Shown in pieces: positions 10,371 to 18,475 of a DNA stretch of 64,000 nucleotides. The stretch comes from Contendibacter sp031732755. Its GTDB lineage: Bacteria; Pseudomonadota; Gammaproteobacteria; Competibacterales; Competibacteraceae. The translations under genes were made by a program, and so were the position numbers. Numbering within the stretch: position 1 is the stretch's first letter; every line of letters starts with the position of its first letter. Where the stretch lies: assembly GCA_031732755.1 (NCBI GenBank), contig JAVMKI010000071.1, forward strand, positions 12,553 to 76,552, in the 5' to 3' direction. The notes beneath the pieces are model-generated. The model was not told the DNA's origin and did no database searches. It worked only from the letters and a program-made list of their open reading frames with translations.

Positions 10371-13300
10371 ATGATTATGCGCTCATCACGATTTGTCTTT
10401 TTTGATTTTCACGGCAAGCGCTGGAAACGAATACGCCTTGCTTCTGTTTTTGGGGCAGCATTTTTATTCATGATTCTCGTGATGTTCGTGCATTCCTTGC
10501 TCATCCTCCCAAAGCTTAGAAAGCCGGACGCCCTGCCTAATCCTCAAACGGAATTCAACGCCACCACCCCGCTTCAGGAGACCATCCCTCTCTCACCGCC
10601 GCCGCCAGCCTGGCTCCACCAAAAGCCCACGACTCTCGCCAAGCCAATCGCGCCACGTCAACCCACCTCGGCTGGGGAACCAATCGTTCTGGCGTTTTAT
10701 ACCCCATCGGACGCCGCCAGCTTCCCATCGCTCCAATCGCATTATCAGAACATTACCCACCTCGCGCCCGAGTGGCTTTCGATGCGGAGTTTCGAGGAGC
10801 CTCTCGTCACCACGCCAGATCGACAAATCATCAAGTTCAACTCCTCGGCGAACCTGAAATTGCTGCCCGTGCTTTCAAATCTCGATGGCAACCAGTGGCA
10901 ACCGGAGATCGTGGAGGACCTGGCCCGCCACCCGGAAAAAAGACCGCCCTTCTTTGCGAAACTCAAGGACGAACTGCAAGCGGTCGATGCCGCGGGCGTG
11001 CTGGTCGACTGGGAGCAGGTGGACCAAGCCTACCGGAACGAGTTGACCTCGCTGCTGACCGATCTCGCCAATTACCTGCATCACGAGGAACTGGAACTTT
11101 GGCTTTGCACTCCGGTTGGCAACGACATCGCGGTTTTCGACCTCGATGCGCTGGCCCCGGTGGTGGATCGATTCGTCGCGCTGCTCTTCGACGAAAATGG
11201 CGAGGAGGATTCACCAGGCCCCCTTGCGTCCCTCCCGTGGTGGAACGCGTGGCTCGACGTGCTGCTGGAACATGGCGCTCCCGATCAATGGATCGTCGGG
11301 ATTGGGAGCTATGGCTACGATTGGCCTCGCGGCGATAACGCGACGATCCTCAGCTTTACCGACGTGATGGCTCGGGCTGGAGTCGCGGGAACCCAAACCG
11401 TGAGCGCCGAGGCGCCCCTCTACCAACCCCATTTCAGCTATGAAGAGGGTGGTGTTCCCCATTCCGTCTGGTTTCTCGACGCCGTCACCTTCCGCAATCA
11501 GTATGCGCAAGCCCTGCGCCGAGGAGTGGGAGGAACCGCGCTCTATCGGTTGGGAAACGAGGACCAGTCGGTTTGGAACATCATCGCGGACCCCAAGCTA
11601 GCTCCCAGCCAGCTTGAGCAGATTAAATCCGACCCCGTCGTGGCCAATATTGGCCAAGGAGACCTGCTCGTGGTCTCGAACGAGCGCGCGCCAGGGCGAC
11701 GCGCGGTTACGGCATCGTCCCCCAAAGCGTGGGGAGCGCGCTATGAACAATTCCCCAAATATCCCCTGATCTACCATCGGGGTGGTTCGACGACAGACCA
11801 GGTGGTGCTGAGTTTTGACGACGGTCCCGATCCAGTCTGGACGCCGCTCATCCTCGACATTCTCAAACAGGAGGGCATCCACGCGGTCTTTTTCGTCGTG
11901 GGAAACCAGGCGATTGAGCATCCGGCGCTCATCCGCCGGATACTTGCCGAAGGACATGAGATCGGCAATCACTCGTACTCGCATTCCGACCTTTCCGAGG
12001 CGACCGAGGCGTGGATCACGTTCGAACTCAATGCCACGCAACGGATTCTCCAAGGAAGCGCGGGAATCTCGACACTGCTTTTCCGCCCCCCCTACCACGC
12101 GGACACGTATCCGCAATCGTTTAACGAGTTCATGACGCTCGTGAAGGCGCAGCAACTGGGTTACCTTTCCATCAGCAACAGCGTGGACGGCGAAGATTGG
12201 AACGCGCCAACCCCAGAGGGAATCTTCGAGCGCGTCAAGGAGCGCCGCCACGAAGGAAACGTCATTCTCCTTCACGATGGTGGCGGAAATCGCTCGGCAA
12301 CGGTGGTGGCATTGCCCCAAATCATTCGCTATCTCCGTGACCGGGGCGACCGGATCGTTTCGCTCCAAACGCTGCTCAAGCTCCCACGAGAAGCGCTCAT
12401 GCCACCGATCCCCGTGGAAGATTCCCCCGATTCGCGCGCCGTTGCCCAAACGGGATTGTCACTGATCGAGTACGTTGAAGAACTCACATGGGCTTTCATG
12501 ATTGGAGTCACCGCTCTCCTGCTGCTCCGAACCGGCACGGTCGTGGTTTTGGCGATCAGCCACCGGATAGCTGAGAAAAAGCAACCACTAGAACCGATAC
12601 TCAAGGAGCCGGTGTCGGTTCTGATGGCCGCCTACAACGAGTCGAAAGTGATCGCCGCCACCATCCATTCGGTGCTCGCAAGCGATTATGAAGGCGAACT
12701 GGAATTGATCGTGGTCAACGATGGCTCCACCGATGATACGGCGGAGATCGTCGCTGGCCTTGCCGCCATGGATCCGAGGATTCATCTGATTTCGCAGCCA
12801 AACCTCGGTAAGGCACAGGCCATGAACCGGGCGCTTGAAGCGGCCCGTCATGAAATCATCGTTCTGCTGGATGCCGACACCCAGTTTCAGCGGGAAACCA
12901 TCCGTTACCTCGTCGCCCCACTGGCCCAGCCCGAGGTTGGCGCAGTCTGCGGGCATGTTCGCGTCGGCAATCTCACCTCGTGGATCGCCCACTTTCAAGC
13001 GCTGGAGTACATCTGCGGCTTCAATCTGGATCGTCGTGCCTACGATCATTGGAACGCTATAACGGTGGTGCCCGGCGCCATCAGTGCCTTCAAGAAGTTG
13101 GCTATCGAACGGGCGGGAGGCATCGTCGCGGATACCCTCGCCGAGGATACCGACCTTACGCTCCATCTCCATCGGACTCAGTACCGGATCCGCTACGCTT
13201 CCAAGGCCATCGCTTACACCGAAGCCCCGGACAACATCCGGGCGCTTGTGCGCCAACGGGTCCGCTGGGCTTTTGGAACCCTCCAATGTCTCTGGAAACA

Positions 13301-13712
13301 TCGCGGCCTCTTGTGCAGCCTGGAGCGTCCTGGGCTGGGCTTTTTCAGCTTGCCGAACGTTTGGTTCTGTCACGTGTTCCTGGTTGCGTTGGTCCCGGTC
13401 GTCGATATGATGTTGCTCCTCTCCGTATCGGTGGGCACTGGGCTTTCGGTCGCGGGTTACGCCATTTTCTTCTTCGCGCTGGAATGGGCGCTGGCTTTAT
13501 CCGGCTGCTACCTTGAAGGAGAGTCGCTGCGCACCTCGCTGTGGGTTTTTCCAATGAGGGTTTTCTATCGACCACTGCTGTGCCTTTCCGTATGGCTGGC
13601 CATTCTTCGTGCCCTGCGTGGCGCCTGGTATGGATGGGGGAAACTCGAACGCAAGGGAACCGTGAAAATAAATATCGAAATACCTCAAGACACGGGGCGG
13701 AGGGCTGCGTAA
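10371..13712 (+). CDS. Three-domain polysaccharide protein: GH18-like, NodB deacetylase, GT2
   Basis: 1113 residues from the ATG at 10371 (ATG 10377 and TTG 10365 are alternatives). Order: one N-terminal membrane anchor (about 22-45); a GH18/PgaB-like hydrolase domain (about 90-420) with Asp213-Trp-Glu215 in GVLVDWEQVD; a NodB polysaccharide deacetylase (about 470-670) with SFDDGPDP (Asp483-Asp484), the metal-binding HSYSHS and RPPYH; a membrane segment near 695-715; then a GT2 synthase (about 740-980) with NDGSTDD, the DADT motif near 833, AEDTDLT and QRVRW, followed by membrane helices to about 1095. The GT2 part resembles PgaC and the first two domains resemble PgaB, so a poly-N-acetylglucosamine-like product is inferred. 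The deacetylase faces the periplasm if the topology is as drawn. Confidence 0.9.
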   Translation: MIMRSSRFVFFDFHGKRWKRIRLASVFGAAFLFMILVMFVHSLLILPKLRKPDALPNPQTEFNATTPLQETIPLSPPPPAWLHQKPTTLAKPIAPRQPTSAGEPIVLAFYTPSDAASFPSLQSHYQNITHLAPEWLSMRSFEEPLVTTPDRQIIKFNSSANLKLLPVLSNLDGNQWQPEIVEDLARHPEKRPPFFAKLKDELQAVDAAGVLVDWEQVDQAYRNELTSLLTDLANYLHHEELELWLCTPVGNDIAVFDLDALAPVVDRFVALLFDENGEEDSPGPLASLPWWNAWLDVLLEHGAPDQWIVGIGSYGYDWPRGDNATILSFTDVMARAGVAGTQTVSAEAPLYQPHFSYEEGGVPHSVWFLDAVTFRNQYAQALRRGVGGTALYRLGNEDQSVWNIIADPKLAPSQLEQIKSDPVVANIGQGDLLVVSNERAPGRRAVTASSPKAWGARYEQFPKYPLIYHRGGSTTDQVVLSFDDGPDPVWTPLILDILKQEGIHAVFFVVGNQAIEHPALIRRILAEGHEIGNHSYSHSDLSEATEAWITFELNATQRILQGSAGISTLLFRPPYHADTYPQSFNEFMTLVKAQQLGYLSISNSVDGEDWNAPTPEGIFERVKERRHEGNVILLHDGGGNRSATVVALPQIIRYLRDRGDRIVSLQTLLKLPREALMPPIPVEDSPDSRAVAQTGLSLIEYVEELTWAFMIGVTALLLLRTGTVVVLAISHRIAEKKQPLEPILKEPVSVLMAAYNESKVIAATIHSVLASDYEGELELIVVNDGSTDDTAEIVAGLAAMDPRIHLISQPNLGKAQAMNRALEAARHEIIVLLDADTQFQRETIRYLVAPLAQPEVGAVCGHVRVGNLTSWIAHFQALEYICGFNLDRRAYDHWNAITVVPGAISAFKKLAIERAGGIVADTLAEDTDLTLHLHRTQYRIRYASKAIAYTEAPDNIRALVRQRVRWAFGTLQCLWKHRGLLCSLERPGLGFFSLPNVWFCHVFLVALVPVVDMMLLLSVSVGTGLSVAGYAIFFFALEWALALSGCYLEGESLRTSLWVFPMRVFYRPLLCLSVWLAILRALRGAWYGWGKLERKGTVKINIEIPQDTGRRAA

Positions 13713-13715
13713 TCC

Positions 13716-14846
13716 ATGCGAGCCAGCGTTTTCCTTCTCGTGCTTCTCGTCGGATTACTTGGAGCATGCCAGCAGGAAGCCCCCGAATGCCCCCCCAAGA
13801 AGACGGATAAAAAACTGACGGATGGCCCACGCCAACTCATGGTTCCAGACGGCCATGCTTATAGTGGCGCCTACATCGATTTTGGAGATCATGAAGACAA
13901 GGTAACCTTGGAAGGGATCGAGCGGTTCGATCAACTGGTTCATAAACAACAGGCCATCATTGCGTTTTCAAGCGATTGGGGGAACCAGGATTTTCCTGAC
14001 AAACAGCTTAAAATCATTTCCAACTATGGCGCTGTGCCGTTAGTATTCTGGTTACCTTGGGATCGACCCAACGAGGAGTGGAATTCAGGAACCTCAAAGC
14101 CTGGGCGCTTTGACCTCGACACTATTATTGCCGGTAATTGGGACAACTACATTGACCTATGGGCCAGCCGCGCCAAGGAATATGGAAATCCTTTCTTTGT
14201 CTCGTGGGGGCTTGAAATGAATGGTAACTGGTTCCCATGGGCTGGTTTTTTCCATGGAGGTGGGAATTCGTTGGAAGGCTGCGAAAAATGTTTCGAAGGA
14301 CCAGAGACCTTCAAAAAAGCTTACCGTCATGTTGTCGACCGAGTACGGGCTAAGGGAGCAACCAACATTCTTTGGGTGTGGCATGCCAACAACTCCTCCA
14401 GCCCCGATGAACCATGGAATCAGATGATTCAGTATTATCCAGGTTCCCATTACGCGGATTGGATTGCAGTCAGCGCCTACGGCGTGCAGTTTACATTTCA
14501 GGATTATTGGATCACTGTCGATGGCGCTATCAAAAGATACTATAAGACACTCTGCCAAGTGGACGAAACCAAGCCGATTATGTTGGCTGAATGGGGAATT
14601 GGGGAATTTCCGAACAAAGGGAGCAAGGCTAAATGGATCTCCGAGTTCTTCGCGCGAGTGCCCAAGGATTTTCCCAAAATCCGCGCCGCCGTCTTCTGGC
14701 ATGAGCGTTGGCAAAATAGCGATCAGTCGATCAGCAACTTGCGGGCTAATTCTTCTTCCGAAGCACTTGAAGCCTACCGAAGAGGAATTGATAGTCCTTT
14801 TTGGCTAGCGCGACCACTCTTCCGCGGCATCAGCGGTCTCAAATAG
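13716..14846 (+). CDS. GH26-like beta-glycanase lipoprotein
   Basis: 376 residues beginning three bases after the previous stop, so clearly in one operon with it. The signal peptide ends in a lipobox (LLGAC, Cys18), predicting a membrane-anchored lipoprotein. The GH26 hallmarks are present: the acid/base Glu167 in SWGLEMNGNWFPW and the nucleophile Glu292 in MLAEWGIGEF, with WVWHANNS between. GH26 enzymes cleave beta-mannans or mixed beta-glucans. Here the substrate may be the polymer made by the upstream protein, as glycanases in exopolysaccharide operons often trim the product. It is somewhat less GC-rich than its neighbours. The substrate is an inference. Confidence 0.85.
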   Translation: MRASVFLLVLLVGLLGACQQEAPECPPKKTDKKLTDGPRQLMVPDGHAYSGAYIDFGDHEDKVTLEGIERFDQLVHKQQAIIAFSSDWGNQDFPDKQLKIISNYGAVPLVFWLPWDRPNEEWNSGTSKPGRFDLDTIIAGNWDNYIDLWASRAKEYGNPFFVSWGLEMNGNWFPWAGFFHGGGNSLEGCEKCFEGPETFKKAYRHVVDRVRAKGATNILWVWHANNSSSPDEPWNQMIQYYPGSHYADWIAVSAYGVQFTFQDYWITVDGAIKRYYKTLCQVDETKPIMLAEWGIGEFPNKGSKAKWISEFFARVPKDFPKIRAAVFWHERWQNSDQSISNLRANSSSEALEAYRRGIDSPFWLARPLFRGISGLK

Positions 14847-14872
14847 CCATACGAAATAACGCTAATTGCCAT

Positions 14873-16282
14873 ATGTTCGCCCTATCCCGTATTCTAGGCC
14901 TGGCTACTCTTCTGCTAGCGATTTCCGCCGCACGGTCGGCGATCATCGAGGAGACGCTGGACGACGCGACTTTCGGTAAACTGCTCATCCAGCGTGGGAC
15001 CGACGAGCCCAAGGGCGTGGTTCTCTTCGCGTCCGGGATCAACGGCTGGAGCGCCGAACTGACGGCCACGGCGAAAGCGGTCGCGGAGTTGGATTACGTG
15101 GTCGCCGGCATTGACCTGAACGACTACCTGAACCGGCTTGACCGAACCGAGGCCACCTGCGCCAATCCGGCGACGGATCTCGATCAATTGAATCGACTGA
15201 TGGAACAACGTTACCCCATCGCGACCCACCAGCCCCCCGTTCTGTTGGGTTACGGCGCGGGCGCGGCGCTGACCTACGCGGCGCTGGTCCAGGCGGCGGA
15301 CGACCGTTTCCATGCCGGGGTCGGGGTGGATTTCTGCCCGGAACTGCCGCTGCGCAAGCCGCTGTGCCCAGGAGCGGCAACGTTGGAAAGCACGACGCTG
15401 CCGGATCACAAGGGTGTGCTGCTCAAACCGGTGACGCGAATTTCCACCACCTGGTTCGTTTTTCAGAACCGGCCGGCTTGTGATGCCGGCGCCGCCGGGC
15501 AGTTCGTCAAATCCATTCAACTGGCCCGGCTGGCCGAAATTCCCGGCGCGGAGGGCATCAAGAACTGGCTGCCGCCGGTCTCCGCCCTGCTCCAATGGCT
15601 GGACCCCGGGATCGTCCGGCAGGTGCAACCCGACGCCAGCGTCAGCGGCGTGCCGCTCACCGAGGTCCCCGTTACCGGTGGTCCCGACCGGCCGCAACTG
15701 GCGGTGATGTTTTCCGGCGATGGCGGCTGGGCGTTGCTCGACCGCGCCGTGACCGCCGAGTTGGCGAAAAACGGTTTGCCCACGATTGGCTGGGATTCGC
15801 TGAGCTACTTTTGGAAGGCCCGCCAACCGGATGAGGTGGCGCTGGATTTGGAACGGGCGCTGCGCTACTACCTGGATGCTTGGAAGAAGAACCGAATCGT
15901 CTTGATCGGCTATTCATTCGGCGCGGACGCGTTACCGGCGGTCGTCAACCGCCTGCCGCGGGAATTGCGGGATCGCATCGATTTGATCGCGTTGCTGGGC
16001 TTGTCGGATTACGCGTCCTTCAAGTTCAGCCTGAAGGACTGGATCAGCGATAAGCCCGATGCCACTGACCAACCGGTGCGGCCGGAATTGGAAAAGCTGG
16101 GCGGCGTCAAACGGCTGTGCATCCATGGTGCCGATGAAGCAGACGCGACCTGCCCGAAGCTAACCGATCTGGGCGTCATTGCCGAAAAGATGCCCGGTGA
16201 TCACCATTTCGACGAGGATTATCCAGGGGTGGCTCAGCGCATTCTCGATCAGTTGCCGCCGTTACCGCCGGCGAAGCCCTGA
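14873..16282 (+). CDS. AcvB/VirJ-family periplasmic hydrolase
   Basis: 469 residues from the ATG at 14873, 26 bp after the GH26-like gene, with a Sec signal peptide (about 1-22, ending SAARSA). Two alpha/beta-hydrolase domains are visible. The first (about 30-230) has GYGAG where the nucleophile Ser is replaced, so it is probably inactive. The second (about 265-465) has VMFSGDGGWALLD and the nucleophile elbow GYSFG with Ser348, and ends with GDHHFDEDY, which supplies the catalytic His. AcvB has been reported to hydrolyse lysyl-phosphatidylglycerol and is usually encoded next to an mprF/lpiA homologue; here mprF is 4.6 kb upstream. Specificity is inferred from family and context. Confidence 0.88.
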   Translation: MFALSRILGLATLLLAISAARSAIIEETLDDATFGKLLIQRGTDEPKGVVLFASGINGWSAELTATAKAVAELDYVVAGIDLNDYLNRLDRTEATCANPATDLDQLNRLMEQRYPIATHQPPVLLGYGAGAALTYAALVQAADDRFHAGVGVDFCPELPLRKPLCPGAATLESTTLPDHKGVLLKPVTRISTTWFVFQNRPACDAGAAGQFVKSIQLARLAEIPGAEGIKNWLPPVSALLQWLDPGIVRQVQPDASVSGVPLTEVPVTGGPDRPQLAVMFSGDGGWALLDRAVTAELAKNGLPTIGWDSLSYFWKARQPDEVALDLERALRYYLDAWKKNRIVLIGYSFGADALPAVVNRLPRELRDRIDLIALLGLSDYASFKFSLKDWISDKPDATDQPVRPELEKLGGVKRLCIHGADEADATCPKLTDLGVIAEKMPGDHHFDEDYPGVAQRILDQLPPLPPAKP

Positions 16283-16293
16283 AGAGTCCGAAC

Positions 16294-17124
16294 ATGGCGG
16301 TTTACGCGATCGGTGATATTCAGGGTTGTTACGACCCTCTCGCGCGCCTGTTGGATCGGTTGCGATTCGATCCCGCTGCCGACGTGTTGTGGCTGGTCGG
16401 CGATTTGGTCAATCGCGGCCCCCATTCGGTGGAAGTATTGCGGTTGGTGCATGGCTTGGGCGAGCAGGCGGTAGTGGTGCTGGGCAATCACGATCTGACC
16501 CTGTTGGCGGTGGCCGCCGATCTGGTCAAACCTAAACGCAAGGACACGTTCCACACCATTCTCGATGCGCCCGACCAGGGCGAATTGCTGGACTGGCTGC
16601 GCCAGCGGCCGTTGTTGCATCACGATGCGGCGCTGGGCTTTACCTTGGTTCACGCGGGCCTGCCCCCACAGTGGGATTTGGCCCTGGCGCAATGCTGCGC
16701 GGCGGAACTGGAGGCGACCCTGCGCGGACCGAATTACGAGGATTTCCTGGCCGAAATGTTCGGCGGCAAACCACGTCGCTGGCGCGATGATCTGGTCGGT
16801 TACGACCGGCTGCGCTTCACTGTCAATGCTCTAACCCGAATACGATTCTGCACGGCCGACGGCACCTTATCCTTCTCCGAAAAAGGCCCTCCCGGCAATC
16901 AGGAACCCGGCCTGTTGCCCTGGTTCGCCGTGCCAGGCCGGCGCAATGCCGATCTCAACCTCGTGTTCGGTCACTGGGCGGCGCTGGGTTATTACCGCGC
17001 GCCGGGCATTTACGCGCTCGACAGCGGCTGTGTGTGGGGTAATCGGCTGACCGCGATCCGACTGGACGCACCCGACGTCCCCGCCTGGAGCGTACCGGCG
17101 ACTGACTCGCTGCCGCCAACATGA
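16294..17124 (+). CDS. apaH: Symmetrical bis(5'-nucleosyl)-tetraphosphatase
   Basis: 276 residues. Cleaves Ap4A to two ADP and, in enterobacteria, removes Np4 caps from RNA. Metallophosphatase motifs are intact: YAIGDIQGCYDPL, WLVGDLVNRGPHS, LGNHD and, later, LVHAGL and VFGHWAALG. Length matches E. coli ApaH (about 280). Its stop overlaps the folA start (ATGA), the usual apaH-folA neighbourhood, and it follows the AcvB-like gene by 11 bp, so it may share that transcript. Confidence 0.96.
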   Translation: MAVYAIGDIQGCYDPLARLLDRLRFDPAADVLWLVGDLVNRGPHSVEVLRLVHGLGEQAVVVLGNHDLTLLAVAADLVKPKRKDTFHTILDAPDQGELLDWLRQRPLLHHDAALGFTLVHAGLPPQWDLALAQCCAAELEATLRGPNYEDFLAEMFGGKPRRWRDDLVGYDRLRFTVNALTRIRFCTADGTLSFSEKGPPGNQEPGLLPWFAVPGRRNADLNLVFGHWAALGYYRAPGIYALDSGCVWGNRLTAIRLDAPDVPAWSVPATDSLPPT

Positions 17125-17657
17125 CGCCGCAACTCGCGTTGATTGCCGCGCTGGCGCGCAACCGGGTGATCGGTCGCGATCATCGCCTGCCCTGGCGGCT
17201 ACCGGCGGATTTGCGCTTCTTCAAGCAAACGACGATGGGCAAGCCGTTGCTGATGGGGCGACGCACCTGGGAATCCATTGGCCGACCGCTGCCGGGTCGC
17301 CGGATGATCGTCTTGAGCCGCAACCCAGACTATCAAGCCCCTGGCTGCACGGTGGCGCGATCCCTGGATGAAGCATGGGATGTCGCCGGCGTGGTTCCCG
17401 AGATCATGGTGATCGGCGGAGCAACGTTGTACGCGCAAACCTTGCCACGGGCCGAGCGGTTGTATCTGACGTTGGTGGAAACGGAAGTGCCTGGGGACGT
17501 TTGGTTTCCGAAATGGGACGAGAGGGACTGGCGGCTGGTTTGGGAAGAAGCACGCCCGGCGGATGGGGATCACCTCTGGCCGTACCGGTTTCAGCGGTGG
17601 GAGCGGACGGGTTGCTCAACCCCCACCAGTTTCTTCGGGGGTCTGAATAAACCTTGA
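17121..17657 (+). CDS. folA: Dihydrofolate reductase
   Basis: 178 residues. Reduces dihydrofolate to tetrahydrofolate with NADPH. Family motifs are in order: LIAALARNRVIG, LPWRLPADLRFFK (Asp30 is the catalytic acid, E. coli Asp27), MGRRTWESIGRPLPGR, PEIMVIGGATLY and LTLVETEVPGDVWFP. It is about 18 residues longer than E. coli FolA because of a C-terminal tail (after RFQRWERT) with no recognised role. It starts by 4-bp overlap with apaH. The downstream region runs into the tRNA pair on the other strand. Confidence 0.96.
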   Translation: MTPQLALIAALARNRVIGRDHRLPWRLPADLRFFKQTTMGKPLLMGRRTWESIGRPLPGRRMIVLSRNPDYQAPGCTVARSLDEAWDVAGVVPEIMVIGGATLYAQTLPRAERLYLTLVETEVPGDVWFPKWDERDWRLVWEEARPADGDHLWPYRFQRWERTGCSTPTSFFGGLNKP

Positions 17658-17762
17658 ATTTATCGATAGCCTTTCTCAGCCCGTTCTTATCGCTGGGGTT
17701 TTCATTGCGGCGGGCTGGAGCGCTAATTGTCAGCTTACCGATAGGACAAGAAGCCGCTCAGC

Positions 17763-17794
17763 AAAAAGGGTTAGCTCTTTCGAGCTAACCCTTT
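17763..17794 (-). terminator. Intrinsic terminator of the tRNA operon
   Basis: On the minus strand a perfect 13-bp stem AAAGGGTTAGCTC / GAGCTAACCCTTT closed by a GAAA tetraloop is followed by a short T run. It starts 9 nt after the tRNA-Arg 3' end. Confidence 0.88.
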
Positions 17795-17802
17795 GTCTTA
17801 TC

Positions 17803-17879
17803 TGGCGCGCCCGGAGAGATTCGAACTCCCGACCCCTTGGTTCGTAGCCAAGTACTCTATCCAACTGAGCTACGGGCGC
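17803..17879 (-). tRNA. tRNA-Arg (anticodon ACG)
   Basis: 77 nt on the minus strand with paired acceptor GCGCCCG/CGGGCGC, D arm GCTCAGTTGGATAGAGT, anticodon arm CTTGG-CTACGAA-CCAAG giving anticodon ACG, T loop TTCGAAT, discriminator G and an encoded CCA. A34 would be edited to inosine by TadA. It lies 68 bp downstream of tRNA-Ser, in the usual csrA-tRNA-Ser-tRNA-Arg order of gammaproteobacteria. Confidence 0.97.
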
Positions 17880-17947
17880 GTTAAGCGGGGAGCGGATTGT
17901 ACGAACCGGATGAAGCCTTGTCAATTCCGCACGATCCGCAAACAAAC

Positions 17948-18041
17948 TGGCGGAGAGAGAGGGATTCGAACCCTCGATGGAGTTTTATGTCCCCATACTC
18001 CCTTAGCAGGGGAGCGCCTTCAGCCGCTCGGCCATCTCTCC
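17948..18041 (-). tRNA. tRNA-Ser (anticodon GCT)
   Basis: 94 nt on the minus strand: acceptor GGAGAGA/TCTCTCC, anticodon arm CTCCC-CTGCTAA-GGGAG giving anticodon GCT (reads AGC and AGT), the long variable arm of class II tRNAs, T loop TTCGAAT, discriminator G and an encoded CCA. Confidence 0.97.
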
Positions 18042-18079
18042 GGGGCGACGCCCGTCGAGCGGGCATCAAGAAGATGATG

Positions 18080-18108
18080 AGAATACCGGTTGTAAACGCC
18101 GGCGTAAA
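18080..18108 (-). promoter_or_regulatory. Predicted sigma70 promoter of the tRNA-Ser/tRNA-Arg pair
   Basis: On the minus strand TTTACG (18103-18108) and TATTCT (18080-18085) are separated by 17 bp, about 38 bp before the tRNA-Ser 5' end and just after the csrA stop. Prediction from consensus only. Confidence 0.5.
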
Positions 18109-18115
18109 GCCCTAT

Positions 18116-18322
18116 TTAACCTTCATGACCACCAGTGGGCGGTTGCGCGGCGCCATCCTGCTCGCGTTTGATCCGTTCGTAGATTTCCTCACGATGCACC
18201 GCAATGTCCTTGGGGGCGTTGACGCCAATGCGGACCTGATTACCTTTCACGCCGAGCACGGTCACCGTCACTTCGTCACCGATCATCAGCGTTTCCCCAA
18301 CTCTGCGCGTCAGAATCAACAT
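18116..18322 (-). CDS. csrA: Carbon storage regulator CsrA
   Basis: 68 residues. RNA-binding post-transcriptional regulator acting on GGA motifs in mRNA leaders. MLILTRRVGETLMIGDEV, the core VKGNQVRIGVNAP and the C-terminal RNA-binding VHREEIYERI (Arg44) are intact. An AAGGAG site precedes the ATG by 9 nt. The position between lysC and tRNA-Ser is conserved in gammaproteobacteria. Confidence 0.97.
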   Translation of the reverse strand: MLILTRRVGETLMIGDEVTVTVLGVKGNQVRIGVNAPKDIAVHREEIYERIKREQDGAAQPPTGGHEG

Positions 18323-18475
18323 GTCAAGCTACTCCTTGTTTTCCATTAACAGCACCAGGTCATTGCGGTTTTTGACAGTCCGCGTCTGTAAACGGTCTAT
18401 TCCCGTTATCGGATTTTTCCGCCTACTCCAGCTTGGCGCTACCGAGCCGATCCCGGACCGAGATACGGCTAGAGA

